From the NCBI RefSeq assembly GCF_036227485.1, contig NZ_CP109479.1, positions 2,914,001 through 2,978,000 of the forward strand: a DNA stretch of 64,000 nt. Direction: 5' to 3'. Below are positions 52,493 through 62,343 of this stretch, piece by piece. The notes beneath the pieces were generated by a model that saw only the letters and a program-made list of their open reading frames with translations, had not been told where the DNA came from and did no database searches. How positions within the stretch are numbered: position 1 is the stretch's first letter; each line of letters starts with the position of its first letter. The stretch is from Streptomyces sp. NBC_01451. GTDB taxonomy: Bacteria; Actinomycetota; Actinomycetes; Streptomycetales; Streptomycetaceae. The translations under genes were made by a program, and so were the position numbers.

Positions 52493-53440
52493 TCAGAGCG
52501 CGCTGTTCGGCTTCGGGAGCGGCTTGCCGTACCAGAGTTCGATCAGGCGGGCCGCGATCGAGATGCCGTACGGCGGGAGGACCTCGCCGGATTCGAAGCC
52601 CGCACGCAGGTCCTCGCGGGAGAACCAGCGGGCCTCGTGGATCTCGTCGCCGTCGACCTCGATGTCGGTGGAGGTGGCGCGGGCCATGAAGCCGAGCATG
52701 AGACTGGACGGGAAGGGCCAGGGCTGGCTGGCGACGTACTCGACCTGGCCGACGTGGATGCCGGCCTCCTCGAACACCTCGCGGCGCACCGACTGTTCGA
52801 TGGACTCGCCGGGCTCGACGAAACCGGCGAGCGTCGAGAAGCGGCCCTCGGGCCAGTGGACCTGGCGGCCGAGGAGAATGCGGTCCTCCTCGTCGGTGAC
52901 GGCCATGATCACGGCCGGGTCGGTGCGCGGGTAGTGCTCGGCGCCGCAGGCCGGGCAGCGGCGGATGTGACCGGCGGCGGCGATGACGGTGCGTTCGCCG
53001 CAGCGGGAGCAGAAGCGGTGCAGTCGCTGCCAGTTCTCCAGGGCCACGGCGTGGACCATCAGACCCGCGTCGCGGGGCGAGAGGAGCAGGCCGGCCTCGC
53101 GCAGGCCCGCGGGGCGCGCGGACTGGTCCATGCGGCCGGGCAGGGCGTCCTTCTGGAGGGCGAAGTAGCTGGTGCCGTCGTCGTCACTGCCGAGGAAGTA
53201 ACGGTGCGCTTCGGTGAGGGGGGCTTCGAAGGAGGGGGTCATGACGAGTTCGGTACGCCCCTCGGACGTCTCGTCGATGAGGACCTGGCCGCCGGAGACC
53301 ACGAAGCAGCGGGTCGTGGGGTGGCTCCACGCTGCGGCGAGCCAGGCCTCGTCGAGCCGGTGGTGTGCGGCCCGGTCGATGCCGCTGGGGGCCGTGAGCG
53401 AGATGGGACGGTCGGCGGTGTGGTCGGTCCAGGTGGTCAC
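52493..53440 (-). CDS. nudC: NudC-type NADH pyrophosphatase
   Basis: A 315-residue protein with the full NudC set: a four-cysteine zinc ribbon (CSRCGE...CPACG), NUDIX box GFVEPGESIEQSVRREVFEE with AGI after it, and the NudC signature SQPWPFPSSLMLGF. The enzyme splits NADH to NMNH and AMP and can remove NAD caps from RNA. The start is taken as the GTG at 53440 (VTTWTDHTADRP), where family similarity begins. M. tuberculosis nudC (Rv3199c) occupies the same place next to mycoredoxin. Confidence 0.92.
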   Translation of the reverse strand: MTTWTDHTADRPISLTAPSGIDRAAHHRLDEAWLAAAWSHPTTRCFVVSGGQVLIDETSEGRTELVMTPSFEAPLTEAHRYFLGSDDDGTSYFALQKDALPGRMDQSARPAGLREAGLLLSPRDAGLMVHAVALENWQRLHRFCSRCGERTVIAAAGHIRRCPACGAEHYPRTDPAVIMAVTDEEDRILLGRQVHWPEGRFSTLAGFVEPGESIEQSVRREVFEEAGIHVGQVEYVASQPWPFPSSLMLGFMARATSTDIEVDGDEIHEARWFSREDLRAGFESGEVLPPYGISIAARLIELWYGKPLPKPNSAL

Positions 53441-53606
53441 AGGTGCTTCCAACTCCCCCAGTGGAACGGATATTTCGGCGGTCGGTTCAGCGGGATACGG
53501 GTGGGGACGCATGGGGGGCGGCGGTTTTCGGGCGGGTTCACGTGCGTGCGGGGCCGTGCTTCCAGTCTGCCCCGGGGCGGCTGCCGGACCGGACCGCACC
53601 GGGTCG

Positions 53607-55016
53607 TCAGGACTCATGGCGCCAGGTCCCCGCCAGGTCGCCCCACAGGTAGGCGGTGGTCTCGACGCCCTTGAGGAGCAGGTCGATCTCCACCTTCTCG
53701 TTGGGGGCGTGCCAGCCGTCGGACGGGACGGAGATGCCCAGGAAGAGCACGGGGGCACGGAGGACGTCCTGGAGGTCGGCGGCCGGGCCGCTGCCGCCCT
53801 CGCGCGTGTAGCGGACCGGCTTTTCGAAGGCGCGGCTCATGGCGCGTACGACCGACTGCAGGGCGGGGTGGTCCAGTGGGGTCAGGCACGGGCGCGTGGC
53901 CGCCGCGAACGTGATCTCGTAGCGGATCCCGGCGGGAACGCGGGTCGCGGTCCAGTCACGGACGATCTTCTCGATGTGGTCGGGGTCCTGGCCGGCGACC
54001 AGTCGGAAGGAGAGTTTCACCATGGCCGAGGCCGGGACGATCGTCTTGCTGCCGGGGCCCTGGTAACCGCCGCCGATGCCGTTGACCTCGGCGGTGGGAC
54101 GCGTCCACACGCGCTCCAGGGTGGTGTGTCCGGCTTCGCCGTGGGTGGCGTACGACTTGGCGGTGCGCAGCCACTGCTCCTCGTCGAAGGGCAGTTCGGC
54201 GAGGAGTTCGCGCTCGCGGTCGGTGGGTTCGGTGACGCCGTCGTAGAAACCGGGGATCGTCACGCGCGCGTGCTCGTCGTGCAGTGCGGCGACGAGGCGG
54301 GCGACGGCGGTCGCCGGGTTGGGCACGGCGCCGCCGAAGGAGCCGGAGTGGATGTCCTGGTCGGGTCCGTGGAGCTGGATCTCGCACTCGGCGAGGCCGC
54401 GCATGCCGGTGCACACCGTGGGGGTGTCCTCGGCCCACATGCCGGTGTCGGAGACGATCACGGCGTCGGCGGCGAGCCGGTCGGCGTGCTCCTCGACGAG
54501 GGAACGGAAGTGGACTGAGCCCGACTCCTCCTCGCCCTCGACGAGCATCATCAGATGGACGGCGGGCGCGGCGCGGCCGGTGGTGGCGAGGTGTGCGCGG
54601 ACGCCGAGTGTGTGGAAGAACACCTGGCCCTTGTCGTCGGCGGCCCCGCGCGCGTGAAGGCGGTTTCCCCGGACGACCGGTTCGAAGGGGTCGCTGTCCC
54701 AGCCGTCCTCGCGGGCGGCGGGCTGCACGTCGTGGTGGCCGTAGACGAGGACCGTGGGGGCGGCGGGGTCGTCGGCGGGCCACTCGGCGAAGACCGCCGG
54801 GGCGCCCGGTGTCGCCCAGACCTCGACGGTCGGGAAGCCGGTTTCCCGGAGTTTGGCGGCGAGCCAGTCGGCACTGCGGCGCACATCGGGAGCGTGGTCG
54901 GGCTGGGCCGACACGGACGGGATGCGCAGCCACTCGGCGAGGTCGTCGAGGAAGGCGACGCGGTGCTGCTCGATGTACGTGCGGACGGCGCTGTCCGGGG
55001 CCTGGCTCATGGTCAT
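53607..55016 (-). CDS. M20-family dipeptidase
   Basis: A 469-residue M20 metallopeptidase. Metal ligands and catalytic residues are visible in order: VYGHHDVQPA, ARGAADDKGQ, EGEEESGS, SDTGMW and a C-terminal histidine in SDGWHAPNE. A dimerisation (lid) domain sits in the middle. Typical activities are dipeptide or mycothiol-related peptide hydrolysis; specificity is unknown. Start codons at 55016 and 55010 are both possible; neither has a clear ribosome site. The gene begins 4 bases after the adnB stop and is likely co-transcribed. Confidence 0.9.
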   Translation of the reverse strand: MTMSQAPDSAVRTYIEQHRVAFLDDLAEWLRIPSVSAQPDHAPDVRRSADWLAAKLRETGFPTVEVWATPGAPAVFAEWPADDPAAPTVLVYGHHDVQPAAREDGWDSDPFEPVVRGNRLHARGAADDKGQVFFHTLGVRAHLATTGRAAPAVHLMMLVEGEEESGSVHFRSLVEEHADRLAADAVIVSDTGMWAEDTPTVCTGMRGLAECEIQLHGPDQDIHSGSFGGAVPNPATAVARLVAALHDEHARVTIPGFYDGVTEPTDRERELLAELPFDEEQWLRTAKSYATHGEAGHTTLERVWTRPTAEVNGIGGGYQGPGSKTIVPASAMVKLSFRLVAGQDPDHIEKIVRDWTATRVPAGIRYEITFAAATRPCLTPLDHPALQSVVRAMSRAFEKPVRYTREGGSGPAADLQDVLRAPVLFLGISVPSDGWHAPNEKVEIDLLLKGVETTAYLWGDLAGTWRHES

Positions 55017-55020
55017 GAGC

Positions 55021-58000
55021 TTATCGGCCCGCGCTGACATCCTCGTCCGGTACTTCGAACGCGGTGGGCTCGTCCAGCAGCAGCCGCTCCAGCGCGGCCC
55101 GGTCGGCGAGGTCGTCCGGCCGCACGACCTCGCCGCTGCGCACATAAAGGAAGGCGGCGCCGACGGCCTCCAGGGGGACACCCTGCTGCTCGGCCCAGGC
55201 CAGGCGGTAGACGGCGAGCTGGAGGGGGTCGGCGGTGTGGGCGCGGTGGGTCTTCCAGTCGATGATCTCGTACGTCGCTTCCTCGCCGTCGCCTTCCTTG
55301 TAGACGGCGTCGATCCGGCCCCGGACGACGCGTCCGGCGATGTCGAGCTGGAAGGGCGCCTCGACCCGGTAGGGCGTGCGGTGGGCGTACACGGTGTGCT
55401 CGAAGGCGTCCTTGAGGTCCTGAAGGTCGCGTTCGTCGGCGATCTCCGCGTCGCTGCCGGGGAGTTCCTCGGGCTCCAGCATGGGGAGCCGCAGTTCCTC
55501 GAAGCGGGCCTCGACCCAGGCGTGGAAGCGGGTGCCCCGGCGGGCGGCGGGCTGTGGCGGGCGCGGCATGGGGCGGGCGAGTTCCTGCGCGAGGGCGTCC
55601 GGGTCGGCGGCCAGGAGCATCAGCTGGGACGCGGTCAGTGTCGGGGGCAGGGGGACGTCGGTGACGCTCTCCCGCGCGCGCAGCAGTTCCCCGGTGAGCG
55701 CGTCGAGGTCGCGGTCCCAGGAGGCGACGGCACGGGCCTCCTCGGGGGTGAGACCGGCTTCGTCGGGGTGTCTGCGGGCGTGGGGCACGGCGGGCGGGCG
55801 GGGACGGTCGTGTGCGGTGTGCGTCTCCCGCGCGGGGGACGAGGTCTGTGCGGGCGGTTCAGGACGGGCCGTGGTCCAGGCGTCCCAGTCTCCGTCGTCC
55901 TCGACGGGGGAAGGGACGTCTTCGTCGAGCGGGCCGTCGTCAAGGGGCTCGTCGTCCTCGTAGGGAGGCTCGGCCCCGTAGGGAGGCTCGTCGTCCGGCG
56001 GCGGGGGCCAGTCCGGGTCGTCGTACGCGTCGGGGTCGTCGGCGGCCGCGGGGTGGCTGTCGTCGTGGAAAGCGAGGGTCTCCAGATGGGCGAGGACCGT
56101 CTCGGCGGCGGCCCTGCGGCGGCGGAACGCGTCGTCGTCCAGGGGCAGGGGCCACAGTTGGTCGGCGGTCGTCGCGTGCAGGGCCGGATTCTCCTCGTCC
56201 TCCTCCGGTTCGTCCGCCCAGGCCTCGATCTCGCCGTGCCCGGCCGTGCAGTGGTCGTGGAGTGCTCGCAGGAAGTCGGAGGGGCCGCGGGGCTTCTTCT
56301 GGGAGGGCCCCCACCAGTGGCCGGAGCCGAGCAGGAGGGAGCGGGGGCGGGTGAAGGTGACGTAACCGAGGCGGAGTTCCTCGGTGCGCTGGTGGTCCCT
56401 CATCGCCTCCTGGAAGGCCTTCATGCCACGGGAGTCCCAGGCGTCGATGTCGGGCAGCGTGTCGGTGTCGCCGCGCAGTGCGTGCGGCAGGACCTTGGCC
56501 TGCGAGGTCCATTTCTCGCGGCCCCGGTCACTGGGAAAGGTGCCGGTGACCAGGCCGGGGACAGCCACGACGTCCCACTCCAGGCCCTTGGACTTGTGGG
56601 CGGTGAGCACCTTGACGGTGTTCTCGCCGCCGGGCAGGGCGTTGTCGAGGCCCTTCTCGTACTGCGCGGCCGTGCGCAGGAAGCCGAGGAAGGCGAGCAG
56701 GCTCGCCTCGCTCTCGTGGGCTGCGAACGAGGCGGCGATGTCCAGGAAGTTGGAAAGGGTCTCGCGGCGGCGGGCGGCCAGGGCATGCGGGGACGCCGAC
56801 AGCTCCACCTCCAGACCGGTGACGGCGAGCACGCGGTGCAGTACGTCCATCAGCGGGTCGGCGAGTGAGCGGCGCAGGTCGCGCAGTTCGGTGGCGAGCC
56901 GGGCGAACCGCACACGCGCGTCCGGCGAGAAGGGCAGCCCGTCGTCGTCGCCCTCGCCTCTCAGAGATGTCTCCAGGAAGGTGTCGAGAGCGTCCGCGAG
57001 CGATATCACCTCGGCGGGATCGACCCCCTCGACGGCCTCGGCGAGCCGGCGGTCGGGGTCGTCGGCGTCGCCCACGCGCGTGTGGGACACGAGAAAGCGG
57101 GCCCGGCGGCCGAGGAGGGCGAGGTCGCGGGGGCCGATGCGCCAGCGCGGTCCGGTCAGCAGCCGGACCAGGGACGCGTTGGCCCCGGGGTCCTGGAGCA
57201 CCTCGCAGACGGACACCAGGTCGGCGACCTCGGGCAGGTGCAGCAGCCCGGAGAGCCCGACGACCTCGACGGGGACGTCCCTGGCGACGAGCGCGCCCTG
57301 GATCTCGGCGAAGTCGGTGGCGGTGCGGCACAGGACGGCGATCTCGCCGGGTGCCTTGCCGGTGCGTACGAGGTGGGCGATGGAGTCTGCGAGCCAGTCG
57401 ATCTCCTCGGCGTGGGTGTCCAGCAGCGCGCAGCGCACCTGGCCGTCGCGCTCGGCTCCTGGTGCGGGGCGGAGGGCCTCCACGCCCGCGTGCATGGCGC
57501 GCAGGGGCTCCGCGAGGCCGTTGGCGAGGTCGAGGAGGCGGCCTCCGCTGCGGCGGTTCTCGCTGAGCGACTGGCGGGCCGCCGGCCCGCCGTCGGCATG
57601 GGCGAAGTGCTCTGGGAAGTCGTCGAGGTTGGCGACGGAGGCGCCGCGCCAGCCGTAGATCGCCTGGCAGGGGTCGCCGACCGCGGTCACCGGGTGTCCG
57701 GTGCCGCCGCCGAACAGTCCTGCCAGGAGGACGCGTTGGGCCACGGACGTGTCCTGGTACTCGTCGAGGAGCACCACCCGGAACTCGTCGCGCAGGACGC
57801 GGCCCACTTCGGGGATGTCGGCGAGCGTCGCGGAGAGGGCGATCTGGTCGCCGAAGTCGAGGAGGTCGCGCTCGCGCTTGGCGGCCCGGTAGCGGGTGAC
57901 CAGTTCGGTGAGTTCACGGCGTGCCGCGGCCGTCTCGGGGACCCTGCGCAGGTCCGCGTTGGTGAGTTTGGCGCCCTCCAGGGCGCGCAGCAGTTCGGCG

Positions 58001-58572
58001 TCGTACGCGCGCAGTTCCCCGGGGCGGACGAGGTGTTCGGCGAGTTCCGCGTCGAGGGTCAGGAGGTCGCTGACGAGGTCCGGGAAGGAGCGCGTGAGCG
58101 CGGGGTAGGGGCCCGGGGCTTCGCGCAGTACGCGCGCGGCGAGCTGGTAGCGGGTCGCGTCGGCGAGGAGCCGGGCGGTGGGTTCGAGGCCCAGGCGCAG
58201 GCCGTGGTCCTTCAGGAGGCGGCCGGCGAAGGCGTGATAGGTCGAGATGACCGGTTCGCCGGGCGGGTTGTCGGGGTCGATGACGTCCGGGTCGGTGACG
58301 CCGGCCCGGACGAGCGCCTTGCGGACGCGTTCGGCCAGTTCACCGGCGGCCTTGTTGGTGAAGGTGAGGCCGAGCACCTGTTCGGGGGCGACCTGGCCGG
58401 TGCCGACGAGCCACACCACGCGTGCCGCCATCACCGTCGTCTTGCCCGACCCGGCTCCGGCCACGATCACCTGCGGGGCGGGCGGCGCGATGATGCAGGC
58501 CGTCTGCTCCGGGGTGAACGGGATGCCGAGGAGCTCTTTGAGCTGCTCGGGGTCGCTGATACTGGCTGGCAC
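55021..58572 (-). CDS. adnB: AdnB-like helicase-nuclease subunit
   Basis: A 1183-residue protein with an N-terminal UvrD/Rep helicase (GAGSGKTTVMAARV; DEYQDTSVAQ; VGDPCQAIYGWRGA). A C-terminal RecB-type nuclease follows (GRIDAVYKEGDGEEATYEIIDWKTHRA; QLAVYRLAWAEQQ). A ~120-residue Asp/Glu/Pro-rich linker separates the two. With AdnA it forms the heterodimeric motor-nuclease that resects double-strand breaks in actinobacteria, in place of RecBCD. The start at GTG 58572 is where family similarity begins (VPASISDPEQLKELLG); an ATG at 58668 is possible. It lies 135 bases after adnA. Confidence 0.9.
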   Translation of the reverse strand: MPASISDPEQLKELLGIPFTPEQTACIIAPPAPQVIVAGAGSGKTTVMAARVVWLVGTGQVAPEQVLGLTFTNKAAGELAERVRKALVRAGVTDPDVIDPDNPPGEPVISTYHAFAGRLLKDHGLRLGLEPTARLLADATRYQLAARVLREAPGPYPALTRSFPDLVSDLLTLDAELAEHLVRPGELRAYDAELLRALEGAKLTNADLRRVPETAAARRELTELVTRYRAAKRERDLLDFGDQIALSATLADIPEVGRVLRDEFRVVLLDEYQDTSVAQRVLLAGLFGGGTGHPVTAVGDPCQAIYGWRGASVANLDDFPEHFAHADGGPAARQSLSENRRSGGRLLDLANGLAEPLRAMHAGVEALRPAPGAERDGQVRCALLDTHAEEIDWLADSIAHLVRTGKAPGEIAVLCRTATDFAEIQGALVARDVPVEVVGLSGLLHLPEVADLVSVCEVLQDPGANASLVRLLTGPRWRIGPRDLALLGRRARFLVSHTRVGDADDPDRRLAEAVEGVDPAEVISLADALDTFLETSLRGEGDDDGLPFSPDARVRFARLATELRDLRRSLADPLMDVLHRVLAVTGLEVELSASPHALAARRRETLSNFLDIAASFAAHESEASLLAFLGFLRTAAQYEKGLDNALPGGENTVKVLTAHKSKGLEWDVVAVPGLVTGTFPSDRGREKWTSQAKVLPHALRGDTDTLPDIDAWDSRGMKAFQEAMRDHQRTEELRLGYVTFTRPRSLLLGSGHWWGPSQKKPRGPSDFLRALHDHCTAGHGEIEAWADEPEEDEENPALHATTADQLWPLPLDDDAFRRRRAAAETVLAHLETLAFHDDSHPAAADDPDAYDDPDWPPPPDDEPPYGAEPPYEDDEPLDDGPLDEDVPSPVEDDGDWDAWTTARPEPPAQTSSPARETHTAHDRPRPPAVPHARRHPDEAGLTPEEARAVASWDRDLDALTGELLRARESVTDVPLPPTLTASQLMLLAADPDALAQELARPMPRPPQPAARRGTRFHAWVEARFEELRLPMLEPEELPGSDAEIADERDLQDLKDAFEHTVYAHRTPYRVEAPFQLDIAGRVVRGRIDAVYKEGDGEEATYEIIDWKTHRAHTADPLQLAVYRLAWAEQQGVPLEAVGAAFLYVRSGEVVRPDDLADRAALERLLLDEPTAFEVPDEDVSAGR

Positions 58573-58707
58573 GTCAGAGAGGCTAGCGGCGGCCACTGAC
58601 AGTGGAGGCCAGGTTCGCCGTCCGGGGCGGCGGAAGCGCAGGTCGGCACGGTGGGTGCCGTACATCACTCCTGGCCGGGCGTCACCCTCGTACAGGTCCG
58701 GCGGGTG

Positions 58708-61700
58708 TCACTCGACGACGTGCCGGCCTTCCGGGCGGGCGCTGCACGAGGCCCGGAAGGAGCAGTGCGCGCAGTGCTGGCCGGCGGTCGGGGTGAACCG
58801 TTCGTCGAGCACCTTGCCGGCGGCGGTGGCCAGCAGATCGCCGACCCACTCCCCCTCCCCTCCTGTCCCTGTCCCTTCCTCAAGGGGTGGCTGCGCCTGC
58901 ACCTTGGGCAGTGTCTCGCCGCCGTCCTTCTTGGCGGCGCCCTGGCGCAACTGGACGAGTTCGGCGCCGCCCGGTTCGGGGCGCACCCCGTCGAAGGCTT
59001 CGTCGACGGCGCCTTCGCGGACGGCGAGCTGGTAGACGGCGAGCTGAGGGTGACGGGCCACCTCGGCTGCGGTGGGCGTCTGTTTGCCGGTCTTGAAGTC
59101 GACCACGTAGGCGCGGCCCTCGCCGTCGGTCTCGACGCGGTCCATGGAACCGCGGATGCGGACCTCGTAGTCGCCGGCTCCGAGGGTCACGTCGAAGTCG
59201 TGCTCGCTGGCCACGGGGGTGCGGCCGGTGCGGCCGGAGGCGACATGCCACGTCAGGAAGCGTTCGAGCGCCACACGCGCGTGCTCCTTCTCCTGCGTCG
59301 ACTTCCAGGGCGCGTCGAAGGCGAGCGCGTTCCACACGGAGTCGAGGCGTTCCATGAGGACGGCGAGGTCGGCGGGGGTGTGTCCGGAGGCGACCTCGTC
59401 GGCGAGGACGTGCACCACGTTGCCGAAGCCCTGGGCGGCGGTCGCGGGGGCGTCGGCCTTCACCTCGCGGCCCAGGAACCACTGCAGGGCGCAGGTGTTG
59501 GCGAGTTGGTCGAGAGCGCTGCCGGAGAGCACGACGGGCTGGTCGCGGTCGCGCAGCGGGACCTTGCTCTCGGTCGGCTCGTACATCCCCCACCAGCGGT
59601 AGGGGTGGGCCGACGGTACGAGTGGGCGGCTCTCCTCGTCGGTGAGCGCGGCGAGCCGGGCCAGGCGGCGGGCGGCGGCCTCTCTCAGGGAGGCGGACAC
59701 ACGCGGGTCGACCGTTGTCGCGCGCAGTTCGGCGACGAGGGCGGCAACGGAGAGGGGGCGGCGCGGGCGGCCCGTCACGTCCTTGGGTTCGACGCCGAGT
59801 TCGGTGACGAAGCGGGACGGCTGGTCACCGTCGTCGGCGGGGGCCTTCACCGCGGTGACGACCAGGCGTTCCCGCGCGCGCGTGGCGGCCACGTAGAACA
59901 GCCGCCGTTCCTCGGCGAGCAGTGCGCCCGGTGTGAGCGGTTCGGCGAGGCCGTCGCGGCCGATGCGGTCGGCCTCCAGGAGGGAGCCGCGGCGGCGCAG
60001 GTCGGGCCACAGACCCTCCTGGACGCCGGCGACGACCACGAGGCGCCACTGGAGGCCCTTGGAGCGGTGAGCGGTCATCAGGCGTACGGCGTCGGGGCGT
60101 ACGGCACGGCGGGTGAGGGTGTCGGCGGCGATGTCCTCGGCGTCGATCTCCTCCAGGAAGTTGAGTGCGCCACGGCCGCCGGTGCGCTCCTCCGCGCGCG
60201 CGGCGGTCGCGAACAGCGCGCACACGGCGTCGAGATCGCGGTCGGCGTTGCGTCCGGCGGCGCCGCCGCGCCGGGCGGCCCGCGCAAGCCGTCCTGGCCA
60301 GGGTGTGCCGTTCCACAGGTCCCAGAGGGCTTCCTCCGCCGTGCCGCCGTCCGCGAGGCGCTCACGTGCCTTGCCGAGCAGCGCGCCGAGGCGCTGTGCA
60401 CCGCGCGCGTACGCCGGGTCGTGGACGACCAGGCGTTCCGGTTCGGCCAGCGCGCGGGCCAGGAGTTCGTCCGAGGGCGGTGGTACGGGGTTGCCCGCGG
60501 TCCGCTCCTCCTCGCGCAGGGCGCGGCCGAGGCGGCGCAGGTCGGCGGCGTCCATGCCGGCGAGGGGCGAGGTGAGGAGGGTCAGGGCTGTTTCGGTACC
60601 GAGCCAGGCGGTGGCTCCCGGCAGGGCGGCCTCGGGGTCTTCGCTCTCGCCGGCAGCTGCCCCTTCGACGTCCGTCTCCGCCTGCCCCGCGCCCGACTCG
60701 GCCGCAGTCGCCACCGCCCGGAGCGCCGTCAGGAGCGGTGCCACCGACGGTTCGTGGCGCAGGGGCAGGTCGTCGCCGTCGATGTCCAGGGGGACCCCGG
60801 CGGACGTGAGGGCGCGCCGGACCGTCGGGATCGTACGGCCGCCGGCACGCACCAGGACGGCCATCTCGCTCCAGGGGACACCGTCCTCCAGGTGTGCGCG
60901 ACGGAGGATGTCGGCGATGTTCTCCAGCTCCGTACCGGACGTCGGGTAGGTGCAGACCTCGACGCGGCCTCCGTCGCGGACCGGGGCGATTCCGCGGTGG
61001 GCGCGGACCTTCTCGGCCGGGAGGCGGCTCAGGGGCATGCGCTGGGTGAGGAGGCGGGTGGCGGTCAGCGGGACGGCGGCGGAGCGTCGGGACGTCCTGA
61101 GGACCTCGACCGGGGCGGGGCGGCCGTCCGCGCGCGGGAAGACGTCCGGGAAGTCCAGGATGCCGTTGACGTCCGCGCCACGGAACGCGTAGATCGACTG
61201 GTCGGGGTCGCCGAGGGCGACGAGTGTCCGTCCGCCCCCGGCGAGCGCGTCCAGCAGCCGTACCTGGGCCGGGTCGGTGTCCTGGTACTCGTCCACGTAG
61301 ACGGCGTCGTAGCGGGCGGCGAGCTGCCCGGCGGTGTCGGGGCGGCTCGCGAGGAGGACGGCGCGGTGCACGAGTTCCGCGTAGTCGAGCACTCCTTGCA
61401 TGTCGAGCACGTCGAGGTACTCGGCGAGGAAGGCGGCGGCGGCGCGCCAGTCGGGGCGGCCGATGCGCCGGGCGAAGGCGTCCAGGGCGTCCGGGCCGAG
61501 GCCCAGTTCGCGGCTGCGGGCGAGGACCGCGCGGACCTCGTCGGCGAAGCCGCGGGTGGTGAGGCAGGCGCGCAGTTCGTCCGGCCAGCGCACATGGGCG
61601 AGGCCGAGGCGCTCCAGGTCTGGCTGGCCGGCGAGCAGCTCGCGTACGGCCACGTCCTGTTCGGGGCCGGAGAGCAGCCGCAGGGGTTCCACGAACAGGT

Positions 61701-62091
61701 CGCTGTCCTGGTGGGCGCGGACCAGGGCGTAGCAGAAGGAGTGAAAGGTGGTCGCGCGGGGAGCGCGGGCGGCTCCGATGCGCAGTGCCATGCGGTCGCG
61801 CAGTTCGACGGCCGCCTTGCGGCTGAACGTCAGCACGAGGATCCGCTCGGGGTCCCCGCCGCGGGCGATCCGGGCCGCCACGGATTCGACGAGGGTGGTG
61901 GTTTTCCCGGTACCCGGACCTGCGAGGACGAGCAGTGGGCCCCGTGTGTGGTCAACCACCGCGCGCTGTGCGGCGTCCAGATGAGGGGGATCCTGCCGCG
62001 TGGGCGGGGTGCGCACCAGCCGGTAAGCGCCACGGTTCCCCTGTCGACCCTGGGGGTGCGACAGGCGCCTGGTGGAGGAAGAGGAGCTCAC
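58708..62091 (-). CDS. adnA: AdnA-like helicase-nuclease subunit
   Basis: A 1127-residue protein with a UvrD/Rep helicase (GPGTGKTTTLVESV; DEYQDTDPAQ; LGDPDQSIYAFRGA) and a C-terminal nuclease (VRIRGSMDRVETDGEGRAYVVD then FKTGK; QLAVYQLAV). Four cysteines bracket the nuclease (TCALQWFLG, then HCAHCSFRASC), the pattern of an iron-sulfur cluster of AddB type. It is the partner of AdnB. The GTG at 62091 begins VSSSSSTRRLSH; ATGs further upstream would add sequence of foreign composition. The order adnA-adnB on one strand is as in mycobacteria (Rv3202c-Rv3201c). Confidence 0.9.
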   Translation of the reverse strand: MSSSSSTRRLSHPQGRQGNRGAYRLVRTPPTRQDPPHLDAAQRAVVDHTRGPLLVLAGPGTGKTTTLVESVAARIARGGDPERILVLTFSRKAAVELRDRMALRIGAARAPRATTFHSFCYALVRAHQDSDLFVEPLRLLSGPEQDVAVRELLAGQPDLERLGLAHVRWPDELRACLTTRGFADEVRAVLARSRELGLGPDALDAFARRIGRPDWRAAAAFLAEYLDVLDMQGVLDYAELVHRAVLLASRPDTAGQLAARYDAVYVDEYQDTDPAQVRLLDALAGGGRTLVALGDPDQSIYAFRGADVNGILDFPDVFPRADGRPAPVEVLRTSRRSAAVPLTATRLLTQRMPLSRLPAEKVRAHRGIAPVRDGGRVEVCTYPTSGTELENIADILRRAHLEDGVPWSEMAVLVRAGGRTIPTVRRALTSAGVPLDIDGDDLPLRHEPSVAPLLTALRAVATAAESGAGQAETDVEGAAAGESEDPEAALPGATAWLGTETALTLLTSPLAGMDAADLRRLGRALREEERTAGNPVPPPSDELLARALAEPERLVVHDPAYARGAQRLGALLGKARERLADGGTAEEALWDLWNGTPWPGRLARAARRGGAAGRNADRDLDAVCALFATAARAEERTGGRGALNFLEEIDAEDIAADTLTRRAVRPDAVRLMTAHRSKGLQWRLVVVAGVQEGLWPDLRRRGSLLEADRIGRDGLAEPLTPGALLAEERRLFYVAATRARERLVVTAVKAPADDGDQPSRFVTELGVEPKDVTGRPRRPLSVAALVAELRATTVDPRVSASLREAAARRLARLAALTDEESRPLVPSAHPYRWWGMYEPTESKVPLRDRDQPVVLSGSALDQLANTCALQWFLGREVKADAPATAAQGFGNVVHVLADEVASGHTPADLAVLMERLDSVWNALAFDAPWKSTQEKEHARVALERFLTWHVASGRTGRTPVASEHDFDVTLGAGDYEVRIRGSMDRVETDGEGRAYVVDFKTGKQTPTAAEVARHPQLAVYQLAVREGAVDEAFDGVRPEPGGAELVQLRQGAAKKDGGETLPKVQAQPPLEEGTGTGGEGEWVGDLLATAAGKVLDERFTPTAGQHCAHCSFRASCSARPEGRHVVE

Positions 62092-62343
62092 GTGGTTCGC
62101 CGGTCCTGGTGGGTGTGCTGGTTGGCTGACCGCGTGGAGGACGGTGGCCGGGAAGTGAGGGGGGTGGGTGCAGCAGACGGTACGCCGACGGGTGGTTCGG
62201 AAGCAGGCCTTCCGCTTGTTCCCTTCCGCCCCGAGCGTCACCCGGGCCCCTCGCCCCACGAACGTACGCCATGGCACGGACGTGCCCGGTTTACCCCGTA
62301 CGGGCCACAGGGCCCCCTGATGCCCGCCCGATGGCGGAAGCTG